A stretch of DNA of 37,607 nt from Candidatus Omnitrophota bacterium (GTDB lineage Bacteria > Omnitrophota > Gorgyraeia > Duberdicusellales > 4484-171). Below are positions 1 to 7,793 of this stretch, in pieces. The first letter of the stretch is position 1. Every line of letters begins with the position of its first letter. Below the pieces are notes generated by a model. The model ran no database searches. It had not been told where the DNA came from and worked only from the letters and a program-made list of their open reading frames with translations. Location of the stretch: contig JAHKAJ010000025.1 in NCBI GenBank assembly GCA_018826075.1, positions 1 to 37,607 of the forward strand, given 5' to 3'. Position numbers and translations under genes: made by a program.

Positions 1-317
1 CCTCCCCAGGGATGTGGATTCCACTTTTCAACATATGGCCCATCCCAACCAGGGACTGGATTTCCAGTTCCGTCATCATCATCTAAAAAACTATTAACTA
101 ACCTTGCTGGACCAATACTATCAAAATCAGGCGGCCACTGGCCGGTGTCAGCATTATAAGACAAAGCCGCTGTCTTAACTACTTTAACCTCAGCTATCAC
201 TCTTGCTATCTTCGCCTTCTCAATAGCCTTAAAAGCATTGGGGGCGATGATAGCGGCAAGGATAGCGATAATAGCGATGACTACGATCAGTTCGATAAGA
301 GTAAATCCTCTTCTCAT
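1..317 (-). CDS. Type II secretion/type IV pilus-like pseudopilin (GspG-type), 3' part outside the window
   Basis: This is a major-pseudopilin-like protein, cut by the window edge after about 105 codons. The N-terminus MRRGFTLIELIVVIAIIAIL is a textbook class III signal: a short basic leader, prepilin-peptidase cleavage between G and F, Glu at mature position 5 and a hydrophobic assembly helix. Further on, DTGQWP and GWDGPYVEKWNPHPWG match the conserved W/PY/DPWG region of GspG-type pseudopilins, which form the pseudopilus in the periplasm. Its first 30 or so residues are nearly identical to those of the pseudopilin at 569-1114, and the upstream DNA is also shared, so the two are recent duplicates. 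The ATG at 315-317 has no Shine-Dalgarno sequence but a TATAAT box 6 nt upstream, suggesting a leaderless mRNA. Which secretion or pilus machine it serves cannot be seen here. Confidence 0.9.
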   Translation of the reverse strand, partial: MRRGFTLIELIVVIAIIAILAAIIAPNAFKAIEKAKIARVIAEVKVVKTAALSYNADTGQWPPDFDSIGPARLVNSFLDDDDGTGNPVPGWDGPYVEKWNPHPWG

Positions 318-323
318 AGTTAA

Positions 324-351
324 ATTATATCACTATTTGGTAATTTTGGAA
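324..351 (-). promoter_or_regulatory. Extended -10 promoter of the first pseudopilin
   Basis: On the minus strand a perfect TATAAT (324-329) is preceded by TGA, giving an extended -10 (TGN-TATAAT). A weak -35 (TTCCAA, 346-351) lies 16 nt upstream. Only six bases separate the -10 from the ATG, so transcription would begin at or beside the start codon. The same arrangement precedes the paralogue at 569-1114. Confidence 0.65.
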
Positions 352-370
352 TGGTAGATGGTAGAAGTAA

Positions 371-392
371 AAACGGAGAGGCAGGGATTCGA
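371..392 (-). repeat. Copy of the tRNA-Ser 3' end (22-bp direct repeat)
   Basis: These 22 bases are identical to 1160-1181, which covers the 3' end of the intact tRNA-Ser gene: discriminator base, 3' acceptor strand, 3' T-stem and most of the T-loop. Beyond 392 the match stops and no tRNA follows. The fragment sits at the same distance upstream of the first pseudopilin as the real tRNA sits upstream of the second. It is either the scar of a tandem duplication or an att-like site left by insertion at the tRNA 3' end. The rest of 318-568 shows no gene. Confidence 0.85.
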
Positions 393-568
393 TTAGATGT
401 GAATCAAATATCCTTTATTTATCAACATATTTCAACGAAACTCTTACATTAATAAGAAATTCTACTGTCCGGTTGTTTGCCGTTGTTTTGGAGTAAGCTG
501 GGCACAAGGGAAAGTTTGTGTCAATTAGGATGGGGAAGAATATAAAATAAATACTCTTTCAATATAAA

Positions 569-1114
569 TTACGGAGTAAAAGCATCCCAAACTAAAAGCC
601 ATTGAGTATCTTGGCTATAACGAAACTCACCCCAAGAACTATTGCCGTCATCTACAGCTTCGTCAATTCTTTTTGCAGAAGTCTCTGGAACAGGACAGCC
701 TGTTGCAGATCCAGAGAGGCAGTAATTTTCAAAATCGATAAGCATTTCTGTGAGACCATTGGCAGGCTCTGTGGGGCTTTTAGCCCACTCATCTTCACTT
801 TCAAATATATACCTTCCTCCCCAAGGATGCGGATCAGGATTTTTCTCTAAATATGGGCCGTCCCAGTTTACTCCGTTATCAATAAATAAACCGCTATCTT
901 TAAGTCGGGTATCACCCCAATTCGTATCAGGCCATTTTCCAGTATCAGCATAGAGAGACACCGATGCTGTTTTTATTGTTTTGAAGTCAGAAATCGCCCG
1001 GGCTACCTTCGCCTTCTCGATAGCTTTAAAAGCATTGGGAGCGATGATTGCGGCAAGGATGGCTATGATAGCGATGACTACTATGAGTTCGATCAGGGTG
1101 AATCCTCTTCTCAT
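569..1114 (-). CDS. Type II secretion/type IV pilus-like pseudopilin (GspG-type)
   Basis: A 181-residue pseudopilin with the same class III leader (MRRG|FTLIE) and hydrophobic helix as the partial gene at 1-317. The globular domain contains ADTGKWPDTNWG, NWDGPYLEK and DPHPWGGRY, matching the GspG-type core, followed by a variable acidic C-terminal part with two Cys (CLSGSATGC) that could form a disulfide loop. At 181 residues it is longer than typical GspG (about 140), so it may be a specialised surface pseudopilin. The ATG at 1112-1114 has no SD; the TATAAT box six bases upstream argues for a leaderless transcript. It lies directly downstream of tRNA-Ser on the same strand. No secretion ATPase or secretin is nearby, which fits scattered pseudopilin paralogues. 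Confidence 0.92.
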   Translation of the reverse strand: MRRGFTLIELIVVIAIIAILAAIIAPNAFKAIEKAKVARAISDFKTIKTASVSLYADTGKWPDTNWGDTRLKDSGLFIDNGVNWDGPYLEKNPDPHPWGGRYIFESEDEWAKSPTEPANGLTEMLIDFENYCLSGSATGCPVPETSAKRIDEAVDDGNSSWGEFRYSQDTQWLLVWDAFTP

Positions 1115-1120
1115 AGTTAG

Positions 1121-1149
1121 ATTATATCACTATTCGGGCGATTTTGGAA
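1121..1149 (-). promoter_or_regulatory. Extended -10 promoter of the second pseudopilin
   Basis: Minus-strand TATAAT (1121-1126) is preceded by TGA as an extended -10. A weak -35 TTCCAA (1144-1149) lies 17 nt upstream. The box is 6 nt from the ATG, and the segment up to the tRNA is duplicated upstream of the first pseudopilin. Confidence 0.7.
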
Positions 1150-1162
1150 TGGGTAGATAAAA

Positions 1163-1249
1163 CGGAGAGGCAGGGATTCGAACCCTGGAATCCTTACGGA
1201 TTACGTGTACTCCAAACACGCGCACTCGACCGGGCTATGCGACCTCTCC
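1163..1249 (-). tRNA. tRNA-Ser (anticodon GGA)
   Basis: The minus strand folds as an 87-nt class II tRNA. The acceptor GGAGAGG pairs with CCTCTCC, followed by discriminator G. A D-arm begins at GCA, and the anticodon stem CGTGT/ACACG encloses the loop TTGGAGT, so the anticodon is GGA (decodes UCC/UCU). The long variable arm TAATCC-GTAA-GGATT is diagnostic of tRNA-Ser, and the T-arm is CAGGG-TTCGAAT-CCCTG. No 3' CCA is encoded, so CCA must be added enzymatically. It starts 9 nt after the stop codon of the receiver-kinase gene and may be co-transcribed with it. Its 3' end is duplicated at 371-392. Confidence 0.97.
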
Positions 1250-1258
1250 ATCATGTTT

Positions 1259-2425
1259 TCAAGCTGGAAAATCAATCACTATTCTAGTTCCCCGGCCTTG
1301 GCTGGGGCTATCCAGCCTGATATCGGCTCGGTGAAGTTCGATTATTTTTTTACAAATACAAAGGCCCATACCTAAACCTCGGCTGTGATGATCGATATCA
1401 GTTATGCTGAAAGGTTTAAAAATATTATCCAATAAACTCCTCTCAATGCCTCTGCCGTTATCTGATACCTCTATCCTGACGACCTCTTGATTTTTGCCGT
1501 TGACTACTTTACTGGCTGAAGCTGAACTCAACCGGATTTGTGTACCGGCCGGATTATGATAAGCGGCGTTGTGGATAAGCCTTTCCAAAACGTCAGTCAT
1601 CTTATCTCTGGCGATATCTGCCTCTAAACTCTTCTCGGATAATTCCAAACTGATTTCAGCCTGGTATTCAGCGATCAGCTCTTTAAAGGCCGAAAGATTA
1701 TTGCTTAAAAAACCGTTCATTTCTACTTTCTGTTTGTCAAAACTGGCCGTGTCTTTAGATAGATTTAAATAACAATTCAAATCTTCGATAATATCGATCA
1801 GCCGGCGGTGGCCCTTTTCGATATTAGCAAACAAGCGCTTTTTCTTATCATCGCTGAAACCGTGCATCTTCTCGACAGAAGGCATCTCGATAACTTCTTT
1901 AAGCAGATCAAAAGTAGAAGTAACCACGGTAACCGGGGTACGCAACTCATGACTGATCAAAGTAATCAGCTCATTTTTCATACTATCGATCCGGCCTTTA
2001 TTGACTTTGAGTTCGAGTTCGAGCCTGCGATAATAATCAAGGTCTTTCTTTCTATCACTTATTTTTGCCAGGCCCTGCTGGATAGAATCTTTCAAATGTT
2101 CTAGCTCAACCGGTTTAGCCAGATACTCGTGTACGCCGATCTTAATCGCTTCCTGAGCGGTTTTTAAAGCCGCCTGTCCGGTCAAAAATATGATCACTAA
2201 CTGAGGATGAAGAGCTCTGGCCCGGCGGCTGAATTCCACTCCGTTCATCCGGGGCATATTGATATCACTGATCAAAACATCAAAATTATTCCGGCTCAAA
2301 AGCCTTAAACCCAAAAGGCCGTTTCCGGCACTGGAGACTTCAAAATCATTTCTAGTCAAATACCTTCTGATGAACTCTCTAGCCTCAACCTCATCATCTA
2401 CTACTAGGACTCTCGGCTTTTCCAT
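1259..2425 (-). CDS. Hybrid response-regulator receiver / histidine kinase
   Basis: Cytoplasmic signalling protein of 388 residues. Residues 1-120 form a receiver domain with the acidic pair D10/D11, phospho-acceptor D54 (ISDINMPRMNG), T82 and K104 (LAKPVE). After a charged linker (about 120-150) comes a HisKA dimerisation domain with the H-box around H159 (LISHELRTPVTVV), then an ATPase domain with N-box (LIHNAAYHNP), G1 (DNGRGI) and G2 (GLGMGLCICKK). No membrane segment is present, so input must arrive by phosphotransfer to the receiver or by protein contact. It follows the GAF/HD-GYP gene by 52 bases and precedes tRNA-Ser, so it is the last protein gene of the signalling block. No convincing SD precedes the ATG. 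The partner and output are not identifiable. Confidence 0.93.
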   Translation of the reverse strand: MEKPRVLVVDDEVEAREFIRRYLTRNDFEVSSAGNGLLGLRLLSRNNFDVLISDINMPRMNGVEFSRRARALHPQLVIIFLTGQAALKTAQEAIKIGVHEYLAKPVELEHLKDSIQQGLAKISDRKKDLDYYRRLELELKVNKGRIDSMKNELITLISHELRTPVTVVTSTFDLLKEVIEMPSVEKMHGFSDDKKKRLFANIEKGHRRLIDIIEDLNCYLNLSKDTASFDKQKVEMNGFLSNNLSAFKELIAEYQAEISLELSEKSLEADIARDKMTDVLERLIHNAAYHNPAGTQIRLSSASASKVVNGKNQEVVRIEVSDNGRGIERSLLDNIFKPFSITDIDHHSRGLGMGLCICKKIIELHRADIRLDSPSQGRGTRIVIDFPA

Positions 2426-2477
2426 AAGTTACGATTTAAGATTGATCGGGCTTGGATTTAGGGCCTTTCCAAAAACC

Positions 2478-3689
2478 TTATATTTTCCCTTGCTTACAAA
2501 GACTCAAAAAAGCATCGACGGTGACCGGAGAAAACTGGCGGCCCCGGTTTTTGCGGATCTCCTGGATCACCTGGTCCTTAGGCATGCCTTTGCGGTAAGG
2601 CCGGTCAGAAACCATAGCATCATAGGTATCGGCAACAGCGATGACCTGAGCGATCAAAGGGATCTTTTCACCCTTCAATTTCTCAGGATAGCCTTCTCCA
2701 TCATAACGTTCATGGTGGTATTTAACTCCCAAGATCGGCTGGTTAAACTCGTCTACCTGATTTAATATCGAAGAACCGACCAGAGGATGTTTTTGCATCT
2801 CGCTTCGTTCTTCATCGGTTAAGAACCCCGGCTTATTAAGCACGCCTTCGCGCAGGCCGATTTTACCGATATCATGAAGCAGGGAAGCTATCTTTAAATC
2901 CTGAATAAACTTATCCCAATCTTTCTGCAAATCGTTATTTGTCCTTCTTAACTCATCGGCCAAAAGCAAGGAGTAATAAGAAACCCTTTCGGTATGGCCG
3001 GAAGTATATTTATCTTTAGCTTCAATGGCCGTGGCCAAAGCCATAACCGTTTGTAAAAACAGGTTCTTATTGCGGTTGAGCTGTTTATCCAAGTCCTGAA
3101 AATACCAGGCATTCTGTATGGCCATAACCGCATCCGAGCTCAACACCGATAAAAAACCCAGTTCTTCCTGATTCAATGGCTTGCGGTTTACCTTCTGGCC
3201 GAGAAAAAGGATAAAAATAAGTTCCTCGCGGAAAAATCCCGGGATGCAGGCTTTGGCATTATAAAGAGAAAACTGAAAAGCCAAATCCTGCAAAAAGATC
3301 CTCAATTCCTTGGAAGCCCGGGTAGTCCGGGAATTAAGATAACTGCTTAACTTTCCCAGGATCAGCGGCCCTTCTCCGAAGATCCTCAACTGTTTATCGG
3401 TAAAATACTTGACCAGCGTATTGTCTTTGGTTATCTTAGTCAGGCCGGTGGGGATTTTTAAACCGCCTTTCCCCCGGGAAACCGTGACTATGTAAGAATC
3501 CTTTGATTTTTCATACAAAAGCAACCCGGCATGCTCGACTTTTAAGTTCTTGATAATACTGCGCAGGATCAGCTTGATCAAGGTATCGACCCGGCGGATC
3601 AAGATCATCTGCTTGGCCGCGGTTTCCAGGTCCCGGCGGTAATCGTGGCGCGGTTTTTTCTTAGAGGATGTGCTTTTCGATTTTTTCAT
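2478..3689 (-). CDS. GAF + HD-GYP domain protein, probable cyclic-di-GMP phosphodiesterase
   Basis: A 403-residue cytoplasmic protein. The first 20 residues are strongly basic (KKSKSTSSKKK), residues about 25-200 resemble a GAF sensor domain, and residues about 210-395 form an HD-GYP domain. Catalytic motifs are present: H232 (GHTERVSYY), HD at 272-273 (LLHDIGKIG), H301 (QKHPLVG), HHE at 325-327 and DGEGYP at 330-335, then the ADTYDAMVSDRPYR motif. HD-GYP enzymes hydrolyse c-di-GMP to pGpG or GMP with a metal centre. The start overlaps the end of the upstream receiver gene by 29 bases, implying translational coupling. A PilZ protein at 34068-34460 supports c-di-GMP use in this organism. The GAF ligand is unknown. 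Confidence 0.93.
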   Translation of the reverse strand: MKKSKSTSSKKKPRHDYRRDLETAAKQMILIRRVDTLIKLILRSIIKNLKVEHAGLLLYEKSKDSYIVTVSRGKGGLKIPTGLTKITKDNTLVKYFTDKQLRIFGEGPLILGKLSSYLNSRTTRASKELRIFLQDLAFQFSLYNAKACIPGFFREELIFILFLGQKVNRKPLNQEELGFLSVLSSDAVMAIQNAWYFQDLDKQLNRNKNLFLQTVMALATAIEAKDKYTSGHTERVSYYSLLLADELRRTNNDLQKDWDKFIQDLKIASLLHDIGKIGLREGVLNKPGFLTDEERSEMQKHPLVGSSILNQVDEFNQPILGVKYHHERYDGEGYPEKLKGEKIPLIAQVIAVADTYDAMVSDRPYRKGMPKDQVIQEIRKNRGRQFSPVTVDAFLSLCKQGKI

Positions 3690-4017
3690 GTAACTCTTCC
3701 AGATCTAAGGGTTTGACTATATAATCACAAGCCCCCAGGCCTTTGGCTTTATCCTGGGATTCCTTATCGTCTTTTCCGGTGATCATTATCGCTTTAACCT
3801 TCGAATTGATCTTCTTAAACTCTTCCAGCAGTTCAAAACCATCCTTATCCGGCATCTTTATATCCAGGAATACCCAATCAGGTTTAAACTGATTAAAAGC
3901 GGCCAAAGCGGTCTTGGGGTCAGAAGCTTTCTGGCTTTCGATATCGAACCGCTTAAGAAAATTACATAAAAATACGGTTATCTCCACCTCGTCATCGACT
4001 ACTAATACTTTTGGCAT
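3661..4017 (-). CDS. Single-domain response regulator (CheY-like)
   Basis: 118 residues consisting only of a receiver domain: D8/D9 (LVVDDE), phospho-acceptor D52 (VFLDIKMPDKDG), T80 (MITGK) and K102 (IVKPLD). There is no DNA-binding output, so it must act through a partner. It lies 27 nt downstream of the 7TM kinase at 4045-6213 and overlaps the HD-GYP gene by 29 nt. The likely route is kinase to this receiver, then to the HD-GYP protein, which is inference from order. The SD GGAGG precedes the ATG. Confidence 0.93.
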   Translation of the reverse strand: MPKVLVVDDEVEITVFLCNFLKRFDIESQKASDPKTALAAFNQFKPDWVFLDIKMPDKDGFELLEEFKKINSKVKAIMITGKDDKESQDKAKGLGACDYIVKPLDLEELHEKIEKHIL

Positions 4018-4044
4018 AATTTTCCTCCGGTTTTACCTATCTTA

Positions 4045-6213
4045 TCATTTTTTAGGCAGTTCTACAAAAAATTTTGTTCCTTCCATGTAAACAGAAGTAA
4101 AACCGACCTTGCCATGGTGGTTTTCCTCGACCATTCTTTTAACCACATACATCCCGATGCCGGTCCCTGATTTGTAAGAAGACTTGGTAGTAAAAAAAGG
4201 CGCAAAAACCTTAGCTTTATTTTCATCATGCATACCAATACCATTATCGGATATCTCCAGACGGCTACCGCTGGCTTTCTGGCTTAATTTGACTTTGATC
4301 AGGGGCTTAAAAGCATCTCTACCTTCCTTGGCCAGAAGAGTTTTTTTCTCCTGGAGAGCTTCATAGGCGTTATCCATCAGGTTATAGACTGCCTCAGTGA
4401 TCTGTGATTTTACCCCGTAAACACTGTCAGAAGAACCCAAATCAACCTCCAGAGGAACCTCGGAGATCTCATGTTTTATCCTCAACAGCTCAGCCGATAG
4501 ATCTACTGATTCTTTCAGGGAAAAATTAGAGAAAAAAGTCGCGGTCTCCTCGACCCGGGCAAAATTAAGAATACCTTTGACTATCCCGTCAGTGCGTTTG
4601 ACATTGGTAATCAAAGAATCGGCAATGGTAACCAGGTAATCCAAAGTTTTTTTAAGGTCTTTATTAGCTTTGGTAACCTGGGGATTTTTTTTCAGGTAAT
4701 CCCTGATCTCATATTTTAATTCTCCGCTGGCCACTGAAAACTGATTAAGCCGGTTTTTGATCTGGTGGGCCACGCCGTCAGCCATACCGCCGATCGAAGC
4801 CAGTTTTTCAGCGGTAAATATCTTCTCCTGGGCCATCTTGGTCTCCTCCATAAACAAACTGTTCTCAATAGCCAAAGCGGCCTGATGAGAAAGGATCTTA
4901 AACACATTGATATCATCATCGCTGTAAGGCTGCTTATTAAGCTTGGTGCCTAAAAGCACAAAACCTAACAGGTTCTCCTGAACCGCTGAAGGAACGATCA
5001 TGGCTGCTCCGGAAAGCGCGCCTAAAGATTGACGGATATCTTGCGGCAGTTCGTCATAAAGACAAGGCTCAGTGTGTTTAGTCAGGTATTGGATAAAAGG
5101 ATGCTCGTAAAGAAAAGTGATATTCTCGTAGGGAGAAATCTTCTGGTGATCCCGAAAAGATTTCATCCGGTAGACTCCGTTAGATTTATCATCAATAAAA
5201 ATAGCGGCAAAATCTATCTTGACCGCCCGCTTAACAATGTAAACAATGAGCTTAGCTAACTTATTAAGGTTATGCTCGGTAGCCATGCCGCTGGCAGCCT
5301 GAAGCAGGAGTTTTTGATAATGTTTCTGTTCGGATAACAGGCGTTCCTCCATCCGAATCCTTAGCTGTCCATAAGCTAAAGGGGAAAGACTAGCAAAGAA
5401 GATAATCAACACTGCCGGCACCAGCCACCAATGCACCCCTAACAGCGGATAAATCACCCCGTACATCCGGTAAGCAAAAATAAACGGAATACTCAAAAAA
5501 ATCGGATAACTGATAAGGAACGCCGCCGCCCGTGAAACAAAAACACGAATGTCCATTAAGCGATATCTAAGAATGGCGTAGGTAGCTATAACGCAATATA
5601 TTGTTGGTAAAAAGTTACTATAAGGATAAAATTTAAAACCAAATACGGGGAAAAAATTAATTGCAGCCCCAGTGAATCCACTCATAGTACCAATAAAAAA
5701 ATACAGCAATTGATTACGTTTAATACCTGAAGACTTTCGGTATCCTCTAAAAAGCTCATAATGAGCGTATAGTATAATTATAACCCAAGAAGAATAAAGC
5801 AATGGATAAGCATAGCCTATAGAAATGGGGTAATAAAAAGAATCGAACATGAATTCTAGATTTGTAAGAAGACCGGTAAAATTAGCTATAACCGCTAAAG
5901 CTCCCTGAACATATACTGCTATAAGAATTTTCTTATTAGTAAGTTCACAAAGAACATAAACTATATGGAATAAAAATATGGGCGAAAAGATAATGCCAGT
6001 AATAGCAAATTTCCAAAGAGAAACTGCTAATAGCTCACTTGTTATTTGGGAAATAACAAAAGCTCCCGAAGCCCATATGAAGACTGATGCGTTAAATAGA
6101 ATCCATAACCGATGCAACAGTATCTTTTTTCCATAAAACAAAGTAATGAAAATCATGGCAAGTGTAGTAATTGCCAAGATTAAACAAGATATGGAAAAAG
6201 GATTTATTATCAT
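4045..6213 (-). CDS. 7TM-GAF sensor histidine kinase
   Basis: A 722-residue membrane kinase. Residues 1-285 contain about eight or nine hydrophobic segments, the first seven like the 7TM N-terminal region of histidine kinases. A GAF-like domain spans about 300-455, followed by a helix and an H-box around H483 (SIGGMADGVAHQIKNRLNQF) and a HATPase domain with N-box (LMDNAYEAL), G1 (DNGIGM) and G2 (GTGIGMYVVKRM). The layout resembles PrsK-type kinases and closely parallels the second 7TM kinase at 14107-16227. Oddity: the residue after the phospho-His is Gln, where most HisKA kinases have Glu or Asp. The ATG overlaps the stop of the CrtI-like gene (ATGA), so the kinase is translated with the biosynthetic genes. 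The signal is unknown; the membrane location suggests a lipid or envelope cue. Confidence 0.92.
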   Translation of the reverse strand: MIINPFSISCLILAITTLAMIFITLFYGKKILLHRLWILFNASVFIWASGAFVISQITSELLAVSLWKFAITGIIFSPIFLFHIVYVLCELTNKKILIAVYVQGALAVIANFTGLLTNLEFMFDSFYYPISIGYAYPLLYSSWVIIILYAHYELFRGYRKSSGIKRNQLLYFFIGTMSGFTGAAINFFPVFGFKFYPYSNFLPTIYCVIATYAILRYRLMDIRVFVSRAAAFLISYPIFLSIPFIFAYRMYGVIYPLLGVHWWLVPAVLIIFFASLSPLAYGQLRIRMEERLLSEQKHYQKLLLQAASGMATEHNLNKLAKLIVYIVKRAVKIDFAAIFIDDKSNGVYRMKSFRDHQKISPYENITFLYEHPFIQYLTKHTEPCLYDELPQDIRQSLGALSGAAMIVPSAVQENLLGFVLLGTKLNKQPYSDDDINVFKILSHQAALAIENSLFMEETKMAQEKIFTAEKLASIGGMADGVAHQIKNRLNQFSVASGELKYEIRDYLKKNPQVTKANKDLKKTLDYLVTIADSLITNVKRTDGIVKGILNFARVEETATFFSNFSLKESVDLSAELLRIKHEISEVPLEVDLGSSDSVYGVKSQITEAVYNLMDNAYEALQEKKTLLAKEGRDAFKPLIKVKLSQKASGSRLEISDNGIGMHDENKAKVFAPFFTTKSSYKSGTGIGMYVVKRMVEENHHGKVGFTSVYMEGTKFFVELPKK

Positions 6214-7715
6214 TTTATAATTTTTAAAATCTGCTCAGCAGCCCGTTCGCCTGAATGGGCTACTCCCGAAATTCCCTCACCCGGAAATGTCCAAGCTCCT
6301 ACCAAATATAAATTCTTGATAGGTGTCTTTTGGCTAAATCGCTTAATGCCACTTTGGGATACAGTTTGACTGGCACCATAGATAGATCCTTTATAATTAC
6401 CCGTATATCTCTCCATAGTAAGTGGAGTAGCTATTTCGATTGTCTCGATATAAGAAGATAATCCAGGTATTATTCCTTCTGCACGTTTAACAAGATCTTT
6501 AGCTAATTGCGTTTTTCTCTCCTCATACTCACTTTTAGGTAAATCTTTCCAAAAATCATATCCTGAAAGCGTCATAATTCCTATTGTAGACTTACCTTTA
6601 GGAGCAATCTCGGAATCGATATTAGAATATATAGTTAAAAAAAAGAATGTTTCTTGCATGCTGTTATTTATGCAATCTTCAAGTTGTTTCTCCAAATCGT
6701 AACTTGGATTATATAGAACTTCACAATCATTTATGCCTTTATCCTTTATATTTACATTTAATCCCAAGTAAACTATAAATGCTGAAATTGATGGTTCTAC
6801 CCTATCTACTTTCTCTAAAAAACTACGATTCAAATGTCCCTCTCCAACTAAATCGTGAAAAGTTCTTCTTATGTCAATATTAGAGATAACTATTTTAGAT
6901 AAAAATTCTCTAGAATTTTTATCTGTAACACTATGGATGTTACTATGTTTAAAGTTTATTTTCTTTACCTCACTGTTCAATAATATCTCACCGTGATTTT
7001 CTTTGATAACCTCCAGAAAAGCATTGGTCAAAGCACCACTGCCACCTTTAGGATAATATCCGCCGTTATATAGATAGTCATACCAACCATAAGAAAAATA
7101 TAAAGGCGACAACTTGATTGGTGACAATCCATAAAAACCCCATAATTGCGCCATTATGGCTTTTAATCGTTTGTCCGTTAAGTATCTATCAAGCATAATC
7201 TTAGTACTTTTGTTGGCATAATAAAATAATTTAGGATATCTCATTGGGAAAAATGGTAACTCTAACCATAGAGGGACTTTGGAATAAAGATATTTTCGTA
7301 TCTCATCAAATATGCTAGACATTTCTCTAAATAATCTTTTGATATTGCAACATTCATTTGGAAAATATTTCGTTAATATACGGAGATATTCTTGAGAATC
7401 ATTTTGTAAAATATTGATGTTGAAATCTGGGTATATAGCCCGATATAGTTGTGGTGATTTTAAAAACTGTACTTTTGATAGAATTCCACATTTATCAAAA
7501 ACTTTATAAGTACCTTGGTTTTTACCACACCCATCGATCATATGCAGAGATGCATCAAAGTTGAAGTCGCCGCGTTTGAAGTTGACGGCGTAGCCGCCGG
7601 CCACGTGCATTTTTTCCAAAACCAGCACCTTCTTGCCGTTACGCGCTAAGATAGCGGCTGCGGTTAAACCGCCAATACCGGCACCGATTACGATGACATC
7701 GTATTTTTTTGACAT
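6210..7715 (-). CDS. CrtI-like FAD-dependent desaturase/isomerase (phytoene desaturase superfamily)
   Basis: A 501-residue flavin amine-oxidase-fold protein. The N-terminus has the dinucleotide-binding motif VIVIGAGIGGLTAAAILAR, then LEK and the AGGYAVNF segment typical of CrtI/CrtH/CrtO-type enzymes. The C-terminus NLYLVGAWTFPGEGISGVAHSG is the matching FAD-binding end. Family members desaturate or isomerise long conjugated chains at the membrane. No phytoene synthase or other carotenoid gene occurs here; the gene sits in a ketosynthase/ACP locus, so its substrate may be an acyl chain rather than phytoene. CrtI homologues next to KS genes are also reported in candidate ladderane clusters. 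The central part of the gene is noticeably more AT-rich than its neighbours. Confidence 0.85.
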   Translation of the reverse strand: MSKKYDVIVIGAGIGGLTAAAILARNGKKVLVLEKMHVAGGYAVNFKRGDFNFDASLHMIDGCGKNQGTYKVFDKCGILSKVQFLKSPQLYRAIYPDFNINILQNDSQEYLRILTKYFPNECCNIKRLFREMSSIFDEIRKYLYSKVPLWLELPFFPMRYPKLFYYANKSTKIMLDRYLTDKRLKAIMAQLWGFYGLSPIKLSPLYFSYGWYDYLYNGGYYPKGGSGALTNAFLEVIKENHGEILLNSEVKKINFKHSNIHSVTDKNSREFLSKIVISNIDIRRTFHDLVGEGHLNRSFLEKVDRVEPSISAFIVYLGLNVNIKDKGINDCEVLYNPSYDLEKQLEDCINNSMQETFFFLTIYSNIDSEIAPKGKSTIGIMTLSGYDFWKDLPKSEYEERKTQLAKDLVKRAEGIIPGLSSYIETIEIATPLTMERYTGNYKGSIYGASQTVSQSGIKRFSQKTPIKNLYLVGAWTFPGEGISGVAHSGERAAEQILKIIK

Positions 7716-7723
7716 ATAATTTA

Positions 7724-7793
7724 AGTTTAAACCCTAAACTCTAAACACTAAATCCTAAACAAATCCAAAATACAAAATCTAAAACTCAAAAAA
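7724..7793. repeat. Telomere-like AT-rich repeat flanking the four-helix-bundle gene (left)
   Basis: A run of imperfect short units on the plus strand, e.g. AAACCCTAAACTCTAAACAC and CTAAATCCTAAAC, grading into AAATCCAAAATAC-type units. The same motifs occur in inverse orientation at 8154-8196. The pattern continues into the first codons of the enclosed gene (AAAATTCAAAATCCAAAACC on the minus strand). It looks like the edge of an inserted cassette. Confidence 0.7.

Noticed and set aside
2259..2765. 168-codon plus-strand frame spanning the kinase and HD-GYP genes
   Set aside because: It runs antisense across two recognised genes and the gap between them, with no SD and no recognisable protein features.
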